A stretch of 64,000 nucleotides of DNA from Cyathus striatus. Taxonomy: Eukaryota > Basidiomycota > Agaricomycetes > Agaricales > Nidulariaceae. The notes beneath the pieces were generated by a model that saw nothing but the letters and a program-made list of their open reading frames with translations, searched no databases and was not told the origin of the DNA. The DNA lies in the NCBI GenBank assembly GCA_025738555.1, contig JAOVFP010000017.1, forward strand, positions 248,001 to 312,000. The letters run 5' to 3'. The stretch's first letter is position 1, and every line of letters starts with the position of its first letter. This document shows positions 48,336-59,229 of this stretch, piece after piece. The translations under genes were made by a program, and so were the position numbers.

Positions 48336-48894
48336 TAGAACGTACTGAGCTGTTGGCTAAACTGTCTCTTTTCTATACAGGGTTATCTTCACGCTGTATT
48401 TGCTGTCGAGTTATGCAGTAGACAGCTTTGGAATAAAAGTTGTCTTCCTAATAATCCAATATGTGTGGGAATTCTTGCGTGGGTTCGACTTTCCAATCAA
48501 CTACAAGTCCATTGACGGGAAGTTCTGGGGAATCTAGTTTTTTAGCCTTAGTCTAGAGACTAGTTAGAATGTATTGATTTAAATTAAATTGAAGCTGAGT
48601 ACCGTGCTGATGTCGTCCGCGATCTCTTCCTCCTTAGACACTTCCTGATCGAAGGAAGCCGAATACGTTTTTCGTAACCTTGGTCTTGAACAGTTTAGCC
48701 AAGTTTATCTCCTTTTCTATGTCATCCATCGTTATCACGGGCGCCACAAAAGCTCATAAGCATGTAGTGGTATGAAATGAACCGGTCCGATACTTGCCAT
48801 GACTTGCACCTCATTGCACATTTAGAGGTTCACGAAAGCCGACACTTGCTCTTGCTGTCCATGCTTGTTGATCTTTTAACGGTAGATAGTATTA
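48336..48894. other. Intergenic between convergent genes
   Basis: An open stretch of about 50 codons (48385-48537, ending near FDFPINYKSIDGKFWGI) follows the transporter stop in another frame, but has no start and no known family. The rest holds the 3' flanks of two convergent genes. Confidence 0.35.
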
Positions 48895-50339
48895 TCAACG
48901 CTTATTGTCGGATTCCGCTCTTTTCTCCCTGTACGTATTAACAGCCTCTGCGCCAGAATCGTAAGCATCGATTCCATTTCGACCCTTAAATGCCCTCTCC
49001 AAATGCATCTTTTTTAACAGTGTTCTAGCAGCGACCTGTTCTCCTACCGGAATTATTTCAGATTGAGAATCGTCCTCCTCAGGGTTGAATGTTTTCTTTG
49101 CGATAATATTTCTTAGCACAGCCCAGACTTCGATCGTTTCTTCCTGGACTTCTGGTCTTGGAACAAATCCTAACACTTCTTGACACATCTAATGTTCGAC
49201 TTGTTTATAAATAACTCAGTTTCTGAGTAGGGGGCACTTACTTCCTGGAAGCCGGGTGCTGATGGGAAGTTGAAGACCGATGATGTAGTAGAGTCAAGCC
49301 TATTAGTTATCGTGCACCCCGAGGATCGATGTTCAGTCTCTTGAAACTGTCGAAAAATTTCTCAGCTTTGGGAATGGGATTCATGGTATAGATACGAACC
49401 CATTTTGGAGAGATCGCATTTACTATGTCTGCGAACCTGGCGGAGCACGCCGACTCTGCTTTTATCATTTTATCCAGCACAGCTTTTCCATATGACTCCT
49501 CTTTTTCTGTTCTTGCACGAACTCCGAAAATACCAACAAGTGTCTCTTGTAGGGAGTTACGTGACCTTAAATAGTTCAAAAGGCTCTGATGAAAATGAGA
49601 CACAAGTTAGTAACTTGCGTCAAAAATAATGGTGAGGCACGAACTAATTGTACTGGGTCACTTATAGTTTCCCTCGCGGACTCCTGGCAGAATTGATCGT
49701 TTTCGGCTAACTTGGCAATTTTTAGTGCCTCAGTTAGGTCTACATTAATTTGAAATCTAGTTACTTGTATAGAGGAAGATTCCTTTCCTTTACCTTTCTC
49801 TGAGCTCGGAATGTGAACGGCAATGTCCATGTGGTCTTCGGAGTCCGAGCATATTGTTAGGATTTCAACATTGGACTATATATGTTTTTCAGTAAGATAA
49901 ACATTATACGAATTACTTAAACCGACCGTTTCAATGGATGAACTTAGTGTTGTGCTATTGTGTTCCGTACGTGATAGTCTATCGGATTCAGAAGCATCAT
50001 CCTTCTCGTCTTCTATTTCCAGTAATAAATCGATTTCCTGCAGCTCTTTCAGCAGCCTCGCTCTCTTAACTAGCAATTCCGCTTTGGTCATTTTCTCAGA
50101 GCTCGAATCTCTAATCTTTTTATAAAATTGAGCAATAGATTAGCTGTGAATTGATTTTTACAGCGAGTGATATGTACCTGCCGCACAGAATCCGACAATT
50201 TAGCGCTAACGGAGTACGCAGATCTATTTCTAGCAATTGATTTAATGTTCAATGGCTGTTGATCACGTTCAAGCTTCAAGTTGATAACTTTCTTCGAGGC
50301 AGCGTTCGACACTTGCTTGGTACTGAAAGTTTTTACCAT
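48895..50339 (-). CDS. Multi-exon gene of unknown function
   Basis: I do not recognise the family. From the ATG at 50339 the minus-strand exons join in frame. They are MVKTFSTKQVSNAASKKVIN to about 50178; a charged coiled-coil-like segment (ELLVKRARLLKELQEIDLLL, then an acidic EIEDEKDDASES) to about 49910; FQINVDLTEALKIAKLAEND to about 49626; NYLRSRNSLQETLVGIFGVR with MNPIPKAEKFFDSFKRLN to about 49322; a short exon APGFQE; and CQEVLGFVPRPEVQEETIEV ending EKRAESDNKR at 48895. Introns of 35-60 bp with GT-AG ends support a real gene of about 410 residues. It is hydrophilic with no membrane segment or signal peptide, probably nuclear or cytosolic. No stops or frameshifts were found. Confidence 0.65.
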
Positions 50340-51610
50340 CTGTTAAATATGAACTGTGCAATTAGCTAAAATATCAGCATAGGTTAATTATACTCAAGTA
50401 CAGGAAAAGACTTCTGGTATCTGCAAAATTTTTCTAGTTCCCTTGAATGTGAGAGCGATTACGAACTCTGAGGTAGTAGTACTGCTAGTGTGAGGTAGAC
50501 GTTAAGAGGGAACTTCTGTTTTGGGTCTTGGCGTAACTTCGGCTATTCGTACAACGATTTGGATCTCCGATAGAACTCTAAACTTTAACATTGTATTACG
50601 TAATTTTCATTTAGATGGCGACGGCCGATGACTCCGGAGTCCGTAGCCTCAACTAAGTTCAACGGTCAAGCTGACCACAACCATTGCTTACCTTTCAATG
50701 ACCTCCCTTAAAATGCACCGGTGGGTACATCTTTTCTCAATTTCCTCGCGCATTTTACTTTTAAAAGTTTAATCCAAGTTCAATCACCCCAAGCTTCGAA
50801 ATGACCAACAATCTGCCAAATGTTCATTTACGGTTTACGTCACATCTCTCACTCTCACTCCACTTCTCTACCCAATAATTCGTTCTTTCTTTCTTTTGAA
50901 AAGTCAGTGTGCATGAATACAGCTGTACACTTAAAATGGATACTGTTATCCAACCACTGACGTGACGAACCTAGCTATCTCTCGTCCGGATGTCCTAATA
51001 CCCCGGAACCATGACTATGCGAGACCGTTCATATACAACCTGGAAACCAGTCATTAGGTGGGTGATTGGTTTACTTTGTAGCACCAGCCTGTTCCAAGTT
51101 GATTGTGACGGAGACCTTGTACGGGCATCATTATTCTGTGTCTCACCAGTCATAAACCCCATCAATAAGCGATACTGCGCCTGCTCGACTATGAGTAGAG
51201 CGAGCGAGATATAGTCTATAGCAGAGAACAGTGGACGATTGGGTTGGTTGGTATCGTGGGTAAGCGCTAAGCTGTAACGTATGGTTGTGCTAGCAGATCC
51301 TATGTTCTGAGTAGGGTTTGATGGAAGTTAGAATAAGTAAGTAGTCACTGCCAACTGGTACATTCAAGGCACATTCTCTCTCCGCTTCTTTATGACGAAT
51401 TGGTTCGTGTGGGATGCTTAGGGAACACTGGTATGTTTGCTTTGCTTCTACCTTCTCCCGGGTGTGGGTATGTCTAGTAGGGAAGACATACTTGCTTTTG
51501 ACTTGCTTAGGAGATTATTCGTTGTGAGGAACATATACTTAATGTTTACATATTAAAATAGATGTGTATCTCCAGTTGGATATGAGCGCTCATGTTAGAA
51601 AACGTTACAT
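50340..51610. other. No gene recognised
   Basis: Upstream region of the minus-strand unknown gene. A 67-codon ORF at 51011-51214 has no family. Nothing else stands out before the tRNA. Confidence 0.4.
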
Positions 51611-51682
51611 AGCAGCATGGCGCAGTGGTAGCGCGCGGGGCCCATAACCCCGAGGTCACTCGATCGATACGAGTTGCTGCTA
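51611..51682 (+). tRNA. Initiator tRNA-Met (anticodon CAT)
   Basis: The 72-nt sequence folds as a tRNA: acceptor AGCAGCA pairs fully with TGCTGCT, anticodon stem CGGGG/CCCCG encloses loop CCCATAA with CAT at 51643-51645, and the T stem is ACTCG/CGAGT. The A1-T72 pair, the GGG-rich anticodon stem and the ATCGATA T loop lacking TTC are hallmarks of eukaryotic initiator tRNA. The usual ATCGAAA T loop has one change here. No intron. Confidence 0.92.
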
Positions 51683-52066
51683 TTGGCGAGGGATTACGTC
51701 ATCATTTGTTTCTTCCTGCAAAATCATAGGTAGTCGTGACTATTTATACATAATTCGACAGGCAACATAAAGAAGATTTTGAACGGGGATACACACAAAA
51801 TCAGATTCGTAAGACGAGCAACTATTGGTTACCTTGACGAATGAGGCAACTCATTAGCCATGCTCAAAGTTGAGCTACCACTTTGGTAGCTCGGGCTACA
51901 GAAAGTGGTAGGTGGCAGTGCACCTGCCTAAAGCGGTGAATTTGGGAGTCCGATGTGACAAAGCTGTGACACTCTGTCTTCCAACACGCATCCACAGTCT
52001 TTTCTATACATATATAGTAACCCCTCACTCCTTTGCTTCTATTCACATAATTATATAATATTTGTT

Positions 52067-52222
52067 ATGTCTGATGAAACTACAGAAGTACCCGCATCCC
52101 AGGATACCAATTCAAACAAGATTCCTGGTCTCCCATGGGCTAAGGACAACTACAAGCTAACTTGGGACCTATTAACTAAGCTTGAAAAACCAGCTAACCA
52201 CCCATACTTTTTGGAAAGTTGA
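52067..52222 (+). pseudogene. Short N-terminal fragment of a transposon-associated protein
   Basis: 52 codons from an ATG, containing GLPWAKDNYKLTWDLLTKLE and NHPYFLES. The Trp spacing resembles the N-terminus of SANT/Myb-like DNA-binding proteins that accompany fungal transposons. It ends in TGA. It lies inside the older TIR element, which may be a deletion derivative of an autonomous copy that encoded the full protein. Identification is tentative. Confidence 0.4.
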
Positions 52223-52506
52223 ACAAGACAGATATAAGTGATATTTAGATTAGATTAGAGTTATTAATTGAATTATTATGACAGAATGAGTTTCTGGTGG
52301 ATTTAAAGTATCTCAAAGCAGCATGTGAAATAGATAAGCCTCAATGGCTTCTTCTTGAGTTTCCAAGCCAGACATAGCAAAAGATATAAGTGTGTAGAGT
52401 AAGTTGGGAGCAAGAATGAGCAATATTTATTATTATCTGATGCAATCAGGATAGGCAGTGTGACATTGAATGTGTTGGACTCTCAAATTCACTGCTTTAG
52501 ACAGGT

Positions 52507-53109
52507 TGTTACACATTTTCCATTTCAACCCCGCCAGAGCACCTCTTTTTCACGTGACCCCTCTATTTATATCTTTCTGCTTACTGATCCCTTTCTATTT
52601 ATAACTACATACTTACTCATCATCCCCGACCCCGCTCCTCTGGTTTGTCATACTATGAGCACGGACTTCTCTTATCTCCTCGGACTCGCTTACAGATACT
52701 GCTGCGCAGTACTGCACATTTATTTATAGACCTCTGCCGAGTCATGGCAAGTCACGGATTCTATTTATAGTAGCATACCTTTCTGCGAACGGACCATGCT
52801 TCTTTTGTATAAATAGCTCATGTATTCCGATCAAGCTTCTTCAGCTTGATCTTAGTTTAGCTATCATCCAATATAGCTGGCTAATTCCCTTTATCCTCTT
52901 TGAGAACCCCTCAGACCCAGAACACTGCTACTTCATTTCCGCTCTTCAAGTGTTACTGTGAAGATGCTGCTAAGTCCATTAGTGTATAACTTACGTTATA
53001 ACTGTTTAGACTTCGACTTCGTCATACGACTTACGAGTGTAGTGACAAGTCACGTGATTATTATATCACAAGACCAGAAGATATCACAAGACCAGCTCAG
53101 ATTGTAACA
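52507..53109 (+). repeat. 5' LTR of the gypsy element
   Basis: 603 bp, TGTTACACAT at the left and GATTGTAACA at the right. A TATA box (TATAAATA, 52808-52815) places the RNA start near 52840, so U3 is about 330 bp, followed by R and U5. The segment after the start contains a hairpin (GATCAAGCTTCTTCAGCTTGATC region, 52830-52852). It differs from the 3' LTR at 11 positions, all CpG transitions. Confidence 0.95.
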
Positions 53110-53110
53110 A

Positions 53111-53123
53111 AAGATCAAGCTGA
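53111..53123 (+). promoter_or_regulatory. Putative self-priming primer-binding site
   Basis: AAGATCAAGCTGA, starting 2 nt after the 5' LTR, is the exact complement of TCAGCTTGATCTT at 52841-52853, which lies about where the transcript should begin (about 33 nt after the TATA box). Tf1/sushi-group chromoviruses prime reverse transcription with the 5' end of their own RNA in this arrangement. I found no good match to a host tRNA 3' end here. Confidence 0.65.
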
Positions 53124-53135
53124 CTAAACCAGTGA

Positions 53136-54544
53136 CGATTACTCAATCGATTCGCCACACCTCCAAACAACACGTCGAACCACGAATCTGACCCAGGAAC
53201 TGATTTATCCCACTCAGAAGAATACAGAGAATGGAGACCACTCCAAAACTACGAAACACTGGAAAGTCCGCTACCAGAACAAGCATACAGAGGACAATTA
53301 GTAACCGAACTACCAATCAGCCCAGTGACAGTACCACCAGAAACCCCAGTAGGCTCTACATTGCCTATCTTCGAATCACCCACTTTTGCAGACAAACCAC
53401 CCAGCGCTGTATCCGGATTTTTCCCATTCAGCTTAGAAGGAAGCAATCCACTAGACATATCGCAAGAATCACCTGAAGATATCAGAAGCCCATTCACACC
53501 ACCACGTGCGCCAACCTTAGTAAATCAACTCACATGAGTTCAGCCATTTATACGCTGAAGAAATAGAACCATGTCTACAGGAACCACCAATGGAAAGATG
53601 GAAGCCAAATTCAAGACCCCGTTCCACTTCTCTGGAGATAGATCCCTATTCCAGAGTTGGATCCAAGAAGTCGAACTTTATATTTTAGGAAATAAAGTCA
53701 CTGAAGACAAAATGAAAGTACTCCTAGCCCTCTCCTATATGAACGGAGGATCAGCCGGAGCATGGAAAAGCACCGCCTTTGACACATACACAAAAACAGA
53801 TACCGAACACCCAAATGGATTTTTCCCCACTTGGGCAACCTTCAAAGCAGACCTGACCAAAGCCTTTCAGGAAGGAGATTCTGCCGACATCACACACTGA
53901 CAACTTGAACTCCTTGTTCAAGGAAGTAGCACTGCGGAGGATTATACAGCGGTATTCGAGACCCTCTGGCCCAAGATAAGCCTAGAATCTGAAACCGAGA
54001 AAATCTGCAAATACAAGAAAGGATTGAACCGACCCCTCAGAGAGAAAGTGGAAACGATGGCGATGTGCCCACCACTTACGACAAATACAAAGAAGCTGCC
54101 ATCAAGTTTGATCGCAACTACCTTAGATTCAAAGAAACAGAAGCCTCAGGAAATGCCCGAAAGATCTCCCCGATCAACTTTACCAGGAAACCTGCTCCAT
54201 TCACCCAGTACCTCGGAGCCCGACCCTCTTCTGGACCATCAGTAGACCCCTATCACCCTTCCGTATCCAATCAAATGGATACTCGAGTTGATGCCATTAA
54301 CAAACCACTCTCCCCCAGAGAAATGGACCAACTCAGGAAAGAAGGGAAATGCTTCCATTGCAAGAAACCTGGACACGTCTCTCGCAACTGCCCACTCAAG
54401 AAAGGAAGATTCAATAGAAACCCCGGAAATTGCTGCGACCTTTCCGTAAGAGCTGCCTATGAAGAAATTGGAGACATCTACCAATCTCTCGGCAAAGAAG
54501 ACCAAGATGAAGTCACCAAACTTGCCAATGAATTGGGTTTTTGA
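53136..54544 (+). pseudogene. Gypsy Gag with N-terminal acidic extension
   Basis: The ATG at 53571 gives MSTGTTNGKMEAKFKTPFHF followed by FQSWIQEVELYILGNKV (capsid start). After a TGA at 53898-53900 the frame continues LELLVQGSSTAEDYTAVFET. A 1-nt deletion near 54062 moves to the frame reading TTYDKYKEAAIKFDRNYLRF and the knuckle CFHCKKPGHVSRNC (54352-54393), ending ELGF. Upstream, in the same frame as the ATG, 53136-53534 is an open Pro/Glu-rich stretch (SPVTVPPETPVGSTLPIFES) joined to Gag through two TGAs (53535-53537 and 53556-53558), so Gag may once have begun farther upstream. Gag forms the particle and packages RNA. Confidence 0.85.
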
Positions 54545-54619
54545 TGCGGAGAGCTGAGTCGACGTCTACCTCTCCCCTCAATATTTCACGTGCAGTCATA
54601 GATGAACCTGTAATAGCTA

Positions 54620-55061
54620 ATATTCTAAGGAATACTATTCGTATTGCAACACATCTTGACACATCCCATTCCCTTGTTCCACTTCATTCTGTTCTTCATG
54701 CATTTGTCTGACCCCATATGTTTCTTTGTAAGATTTGGAAGGCCAACCTTTCCACAGTGCAGCCATATTCCACAGTTTGGACAGACTGCATAGCCTTCAG
54801 AATCAAGAACTCCAGGTGGTGTGGGAGGTGGAGGAGGAGGAGCCTGTGGTATTGCTTATAAGCAAGAGTATCCATCCTGCTATGACACGCCTTTGTGTTC
54901 AATATCCAAATGCAGGTGCTCAAGAAATGATAAGCCTATTGTTTTATGAAGAAAATATGGCAGTATCAAGGTGTGAAGCATATGTGTAATGAATAGATAT
55001 TGGTGATTGACTTATGCACACAAAGACAAGTAGTTACTTCATACTTTGCTCTGTATGAAGC
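54620..55061 (+). pseudogene. Integrase-type transposase fragment inserted between gag and protease
   Basis: The plus strand encodes QYPNAGAQEMISLLFYEENM (near 54900-54960), matching QYPNAGAREMVSLLFHEENM of the transposase at 3883-5716, then after an intron-like stretch (about 54972-55023) VVTSYFALYEA, matching VTSYFALYE there. Homology stops near 55061, where gypsy protease sequence resumes. The retained intron in sense orientation would have been removed from retrotransposon RNA, so it entered as DNA after the retrotransposon inserted. The left boundary is approximate; no terminal repeats were found. Confidence 0.7.
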
Positions 55062-58000
55062 AGACCTGTGAAGAACTGATCGAAGCACTCATTGACTCCG
55101 GAGCCGGAGGAATGTTCATGGACTGGCGTCTCGTCAGAAAATTACAACTCAAAACCGAGAAACTCAAAGAACCCCGAAGAGCCCGAAACGTAGACGGATC
55201 CATCAACCGACAAGGAATGATCACCGACATCACCCGACAAGAAATCGAAATAGGAGGAAGAAAGTTCCGAGTAACTTTTCTCATCCTCAATATTGGAATA
55301 GAAGATATCATTCTAGGATATCCCTGGTTAAGGGATACGAACCCCGATATCAACTGGAAAACCGGAGTCCTCAAATGGAGGAATACCATCTGATTTAACG
55401 CCAACAACTGAGAAGAAATCATCTCCAATGCTCTCACCATACAAGTGGTAGAACTTATTCAAGATGGAGAAACAATTGACATGGAAGAACTTGAATGCCG
55501 AAAACGACAGAACTGGAAAATGATTTGCAACAGATTTGCAAAAACTACGGGAAACAGAATGCTTATGCATGACCCACCATACAAACCTGTTGGAGCCACA
55601 GTACGGTTTGTATTCAACTCGAAACCAACCATTGAAGAAATACCCGAGAAAAGAACCTTTAACTTTAACCCGTTACCCAGAGATAGCCAACATATACTGG
55701 AAGAAACCAACACAGAAACCGAACCAAACTCTGATTCAGAAGAATATACCACTGACTCAGAAACAACGTTAGTCTCTCCGATATCCGATCTTACTGACAG
55801 CCTAGGAAAAATGAACATCAATAACAACAACGTCAATGATTTAACCGAAGAAATGAGCAAACTTAATTTCAGAAATTACGTAGAATACGACGGAGAACAC
55901 CCTGCACCAACCCCAGCTAACATATACGACCTGTTTGAAAATCCACTGGAAATGAACTTTACCCACATTGCCGCCATCGTACAGGACATCTACTGACAAG
56001 AAGACTTCGACTTACCAGATCTCGTACCAGATTTGGAAGACAACAATGATGAACCCGCTGAACTTATCGAAACGGACGCCTATGAACTTCTCATGAACTA
56101 CCTCCGAGACGAAGAATCCGAACCAGAACCCTCCGACGAACCACCAGATCTAACCGAAGAAGCACTTATTAGGAAGTTAACCATTTCACAACAATTATCT
56201 TATGGAACGACAACTGAACCCAAGAAAACCGCCGAAGAACTAACCCCACAGAAATACCACGATTATCTAGATGTATTCAGGAAAAGACCAGTATCTAAAT
56301 TACCACCGCACCAACCCTATGACCACAAAATAGATTTCAAACCGGACACCCCTGATCAAATTGACTGCAAGGTATATCCCCTCCACGGAAAACAGCAAAT
56401 TGCACTCGACGTATGGCTCAAAGAAATGGAAGAAAAGAAGTTCATCGAAAAAGGACAATCTCCATATACCTCATCGTTCTTCTTTGTACCAAAGAAGGAT
56501 GATAAAGACACCTTATGACCCTGCCAAGATTACCGACCCCTCAACGAACATACTATTCGAGACAATTACCCGTTACCACTCATGCCCGATCTCATCCAAC
56601 GATTACAAGGAAAGAAAGTTTTCACCAAACTTGACATCAACGGAGCATACAACAATATTCGAATTCACCCTGGACATGAAAACCGAGCTGCCTTCAAAAC
56701 GAACCGTGGAACATTTATTCCCAAAGTAATGTTCTTCGGAATGTGCAACTCCCCGGCCACCTTCCAAAGATTCATGAACGACATTTTCAAAGATTTGATC
56801 GAAGAAGGACTCACAATCGTGTACATCAACGACGTACTACTTTTAGGAACTACGATCAAGGAACTCGAACAGATCACCAAACGAGCTCTTGATATACTCA
56901 GGAAACACGACCTCTACGCCAAACCAAAGAAATGCAGATTCGAAGTAACAGAAGTTGACTTTTTAGGACTCATTGTACGACCTGACGAACTCGCAATGGA
57001 TCCTATCAAAGTAGCAGGAATCCGCGATTGGCCAATTCCCGCTAAACTCAAAGACGTCAGATCACTCATGGGATTCGCCAACTTCTACAGGAAATTCATC
57101 AAAGGATTCGGAAAAATCGCTGTACTCCTAAATGCCCTTACCAAGAAGGACAAACCCTTTGAATGGACCCCGGAATGTCAAACTGCTTTCAAAATACTCA
57201 AAGAACGATTCCTCTCTGAACCGGTCCTACAAATACCTGACCCTGAACAACCATTTGAACTCGAAACCGATGCCTCGAAATACACCTGCAGGGCAGTACT
57301 CAATCAGAAAGGACCCGATGGATGAATCCACCCTTGTGGATTCTCATCACATACTTTTACAGAAACGGAACGGAACTATGAAATTTACAACAGAGAACTC
57401 CTTGGAGTTATCCGAGGGCTCAAAGAATGGAAACATCACTTAATCGGAACACCTCACAAGATTATCATCTGGTCCGACCATCGCAACCTTGGTTACTGGA
57501 GAAAACCTGAAGACCTTACCAGAAGACAAGCCCAATGGTATCTATTTTTATCCCAATTTCATTTCGAACTCCGCCACAAACCCAGAAAGAACCTCATTGC
57601 CGCCAACGCCTTATCCCGAAGACCAGACTACATCCCAAAAGAAGATAATGACAATAAACAAATTATGATGCTGCCAGCATGCCTATTTCCCTTGACTAAT
57701 GATATCCCAGTTAACCTTATCGACACCGAACTCCATGAAGAATTCAAGAAAGCATTAGAAATCGATCATCACGCACAAGACGCTATTACCACCATGAAAC
57801 AACCAGGACAATTATCCCTCATCAAGAATGCAGCCCAAGATTGGCAAGAAGACAACAGCCTTCTTTACTACCGAGGCCGATGTTACGTACCACCCGACCT
57901 AAAACTCCAACAGGAAATCGTCTGAAAATATCATGATACTGTCACCGCAGGACACCCAGGACCCCATAACACTGAATTAGCCATCAAAAACCACTACTGG

Positions 58001-59182
58001 TGGCCAAGTATGGGTGTCTTCATTAAGAACTACGTTGAAGGATGTGCCATATGCCAACAATCGAAGTACAACCAAAAAGGAAAACCACCCCTAATGCCTA
58101 TCCCCACACCTGCCGATACCTGACCCTTCTCCCAGATCTCTTGCGACTGGATCACAGATCTACCTTCTTCTGATGGATATGACTCCATATTTGTTGTGGT
58201 CGACCATGGATCTACAAAGCGGGTAATATTCGAACACTGCCACAAGAAAGGACTTACTGCATTAGGAGTTGCCCAACTTTTACTCGACACCACCTACCGA
58301 AGATTTGGATTACCAGACTCCATCATATCCAACAGAGACCCCAAGATCACCGCCGAAGCCTTTCAAGAAATGATACGCTACCTAGATGTCAAATGGAAAG
58401 GAAGCACAGCATATCACCCTCAAACAGATGGCCAAACCGAACGAATGAACCAAGAAATAGAAGTTTACCTCAGATGCATTTGCGCAATGAGGCAATATGA
58501 CTGGAACAAATACCTCTCCTCCGCCGAATTCGCCATCAACTCCCGATATCATTCCATTACAAAGAACTCCCCATTCTACCTAATTATGGGATACGACCCC
58601 ATCGCACTTCCAGAAGTCTTCTCCAGATCAAAAATTCTAGAAGTCCAAGAACAACTCAAGACGTTAAACCAATTAAGGAAAGAAGCACAGGCACTCCACG
58701 AACTCGCACGACAACAAGTAATGCTTCGGAACAAAAAAGATCTCCACCCACTCAAAGAAGGACAGAAAGTATGGCTAGAATCAACAAACCTCAAAATAGC
58801 CTACCCAACAAAGATATTCGCCCCTCGAAGAGAAGGACCATTCCTGATCAAAGAAGTTTGATCAAAACTTGTCTACAAGTTACAATTACCAAAACGTTGG
58901 GGCTGAATCCACCCTGTATTCCACCAATCCCTTCTAACACCCTACATTGAGAACAATGAGCACGGACCCAATTTCTTAGAACCACCTCCCGACCTTATCG
59001 ATGACCAAGAAGAATGGAAAATAGAAGCGATCAAAGCGCACAAGAAGCAGAAGAAAGGAACAATCTTCCTCATCTCCTGGAAAGGATACCCTTCCTCCGC
59101 CGATGAATGGGTAAACGAAGATGCCCTGGAAAATGCCGAAGACCTCTTGAAAACCTATAAAAAGAAAGCCAAGTTACCCTGA
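55062..59182 (+). pseudogene. Gypsy Pol: protease, RT, RNase H, integrase, chromodomain (nine internal TGA)
   Basis: A single frame runs to 59182, broken only by TGA at 55391, 55409, 55994, 56516, 57323, 57923, 58121, 58859 and 58904. Protease: ALIDSGAGGMFMD. RT: FVPKKDDKDTL, KLDINGAYNNIRI, GMCNSPATFQRFM and YIND at 56822-56833, where YIDD is expected. RNase H: ETDASKYTC, ERNYEIYNRELLGV, WSDHRNL. Integrase: zinc-binding HHCC (YHDTVTAGHPG...CAICQQSK), CDWITDLP, SIISNRDPKI (SDR expected; Asn codon at 58331-58333) and QTDGQTERMNQEIE. Chromodomain: FLISWKGYPSSADEWVNEDA (about 59070-59130), which in relatives binds histone marks and guides integration. The stops and both Asn changes fit CpG transitions, so the enzymes are inactive. 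Confidence 0.92.
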
Positions 59183-59229
59183 ACTAACCAGAAACCCCGA
59201 TTTCTACACATCAACCCAACCAGTACAAC

